Part shown: positions 6,383 through 6,649 of the stretch, piece after piece
Position numbering within the stretch: the first letter of the stretch is position 1
Layout of the letters: each line of letters starts with the position of its first letter
DNA from: an uncultured Eubacteriales bacterium
Lineage (GTDB): Bacteria; Bacillota; Clostridia; Oscillospirales; Oscillospiraceae
Direction of reading: 5' to 3'
Assembly (NCBI GenBank): GCA_900553545.1
Contig: USDP01000087.1
Coordinates: 1 to 6,649 of the forward strand
DNA length: 6,649 bases
Translations under genes and position numbers: made by a program
Notes under the pieces: model-generated
The model's input: the letters and a program-made list of their open reading frames with translations, nothing else
The model's database searches: none
Told to the model about the DNA's origin: nothing

Positions 6383-6410
6383 GGGGCGATGAGGGCATCG
6401 GCCCCTACAA
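6383..6410. repeat. Dispersed-type palindromic repeat, unit 2
   Basis: GGGGC plus GATG (6383-6391) pairs with CATC and GCCCC (6396-6405), leaving a single bulged G at 6400 and the loop AGGG. It ends in CCCCTACAA. The inner arm (GATG/CATC) differs from unit 1 (GACC/GGTC), but pairing is kept. Confidence 0.65.
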
Positions 6411-6426
6411 CCGCTGCGGCGGGGAA

Positions 6427-6454
6427 GGGCGGACAGAGGCGTCTGCCCCTACAA
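6427..6454. repeat. Dispersed-type palindromic repeat, unit 3
   Basis: GGGCGGAC (6427-6434) pairs with GTCTGCCC (6441-6448) through eight pairs, one of them G-U, around the loop AGAGGC. It ends in CCCCTACAA, the same tail as unit 2. Confidence 0.65.
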
Positions 6455-6567
6455 GCATCTGGGAACACTTCGAAAAACATTGAAAATCAAAGAATAACCA
6501 GCGATCTGAAGATCTCTGGGTCTCTGCAACATGTGAGCATTACAGATCAAGGGCCAAATCGGAATCA

Positions 6568-6603
6568 CAAAATCACAACCCAGCGACAGCGGTTGCGATT
6601 TTG
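6568..6603. repeat. Inverted repeat near the right edge, terminator-like or leader hairpin
   Basis: CAAAATC-A-CAACC (6568-6580) pairs with GGTTG-C-GATTTTG (6591-6603): 12 pairs and one A/C mismatch around a 10-nt loop. A/T-rich outer arms on both strands make it look like a weak bidirectional terminator, but no T-run continues past the stem. It could instead be a leader structure for whatever lies to the right. Confidence 0.45.
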
Positions 6604-6649
6604 AGAGGAGGAGCGACGGAACTGGTGAGAGATGACTTTTGATGCAAGG
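6604..6649 (+). other. Purine-rich Shine-Dalgarno-like stretch and possible start of a gene beyond the edge
   Basis: AGAGGAGGAG (6604-6613) matches the anti-Shine-Dalgarno sequence but has no start codon at normal spacing. A GTG at 6625 opens only five codons and ends at TGA 6640-6642, which overlaps an ATG at 6642. An ATG at 6632 stays open for six codons to the edge and has GGTGA (6624-6628) only 3 nt before it. None of these is convincing. Confidence 0.2.

Larger units (their letters stand above)
6184..6649. other. Intergenic stretch without a supported gene
   Basis: Nothing here reads like a protein on either strand; open frames cross the palindromic repeats or are antisense continuations of galK. 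In order it holds the minus-strand promoter, the TCGACAA repeat, a small dyad, and three palindromic repeats. An A-rich part (about 6468-6500) follows with no recognisable element, then a weak GATC-TGAA-GATC stem (6503-6514), a TCTCTG direct repeat (6513-6526), and the right-edge inverted repeat. Confidence 0.7.

Noticed and set aside
5373..6398. Minus-strand open frame opposite galK, including a leaderless ATG at 6209 exactly at the predicted start of the minus-strand promoter
   Set aside because: The coincidence is striking, but the frame runs through the terminator hairpin and then antisense to galK, with no protein-family features.
6324..6454. CRISPR array
   Set aside because: The repeats are not identical, their spacing is uneven (about 62 and 44 nt), and each is an imperfect palindrome with diverged arms.
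6480..6508. Plus-strand promoter TTGAAA with a -10 near 6503
   Set aside because: GATCTG matches the -10 consensus at only two of six positions.
6314..6604. 96-residue plus-strand open frame over the palindromic repeats
   Set aside because: It has no ribosome site, and its sequence simply translates the repeat units.
6604..6649. T-box or other riboswitch leader suggested by AGAGG and GGTGAGAG
   Set aside because: No complementary stem forms between these pieces, and no specifier loop or TGGNACCGCG-type antiterminator motif is visible.

Overview
The window is most likely from a GC-rich member of the Clostridia, probably Oscillospirales (clostridial cluster IV). Three things point there: a class II (Firmicutes-type) galactose-1-phosphate uridylyltransferase, strong AGGAGG-like ribosome binding sites, and short dispersed palindromes ending in CCCCTACAA of a kind I associate with Oscillospiraceae genomes. 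This placement is inference; no marker gene is present.

Positions 1-6107 hold one tightly packed plus-strand operon for taking up and breaking down galactose. A left-truncated mglA (1-1344) and mglC (1357-2451) encode the ATPase and the membrane permease of an Mgl-type (CUT2) galactose/methyl-galactoside importer. The substrate-binding protein gene (mglB) would be expected upstream, outside the window. After a 66-nt gap holding a hairpin terminator or attenuator come galE (2518-3510), galT (3494-5002) and galK (4995-6107), with overlapping ends. Together the genes import galactose, phosphorylate it (GalK), exchange it with UDP-glucose (GalT) and regenerate UDP-glucose (GalE), which is the whole Leloir core. 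No mutarotase (galM) and no regulator gene is visible. A long hairpin terminator (6133-6183) closes the operon.

Positions 6184-6649 hold no convincing gene but are structured. A near-perfect sigma-A promoter on the minus strand (TTGACA, 17 nt, TATGAT; 6216-6244) points back at the operon terminator, whose reverse strand also ends in a T-run. That arrangement predicts a small RNA of about 80 nt. A 10-bp-period direct repeat (two copies of TCGACAA) lies just upstream of this promoter. Next come three diverged palindromes whose arms differ in sequence but still pair (6324-6454). At the right edge are a further inverted repeat (6568-6603) and a purine-rich Shine-Dalgarno-like stretch that may announce a gene starting at or beyond the edge.

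The best candidate for something undescribed is the minus-strand promoter/terminator pair at 6131-6244 with its upstream repeat. The genes themselves are recognisable members of known families.
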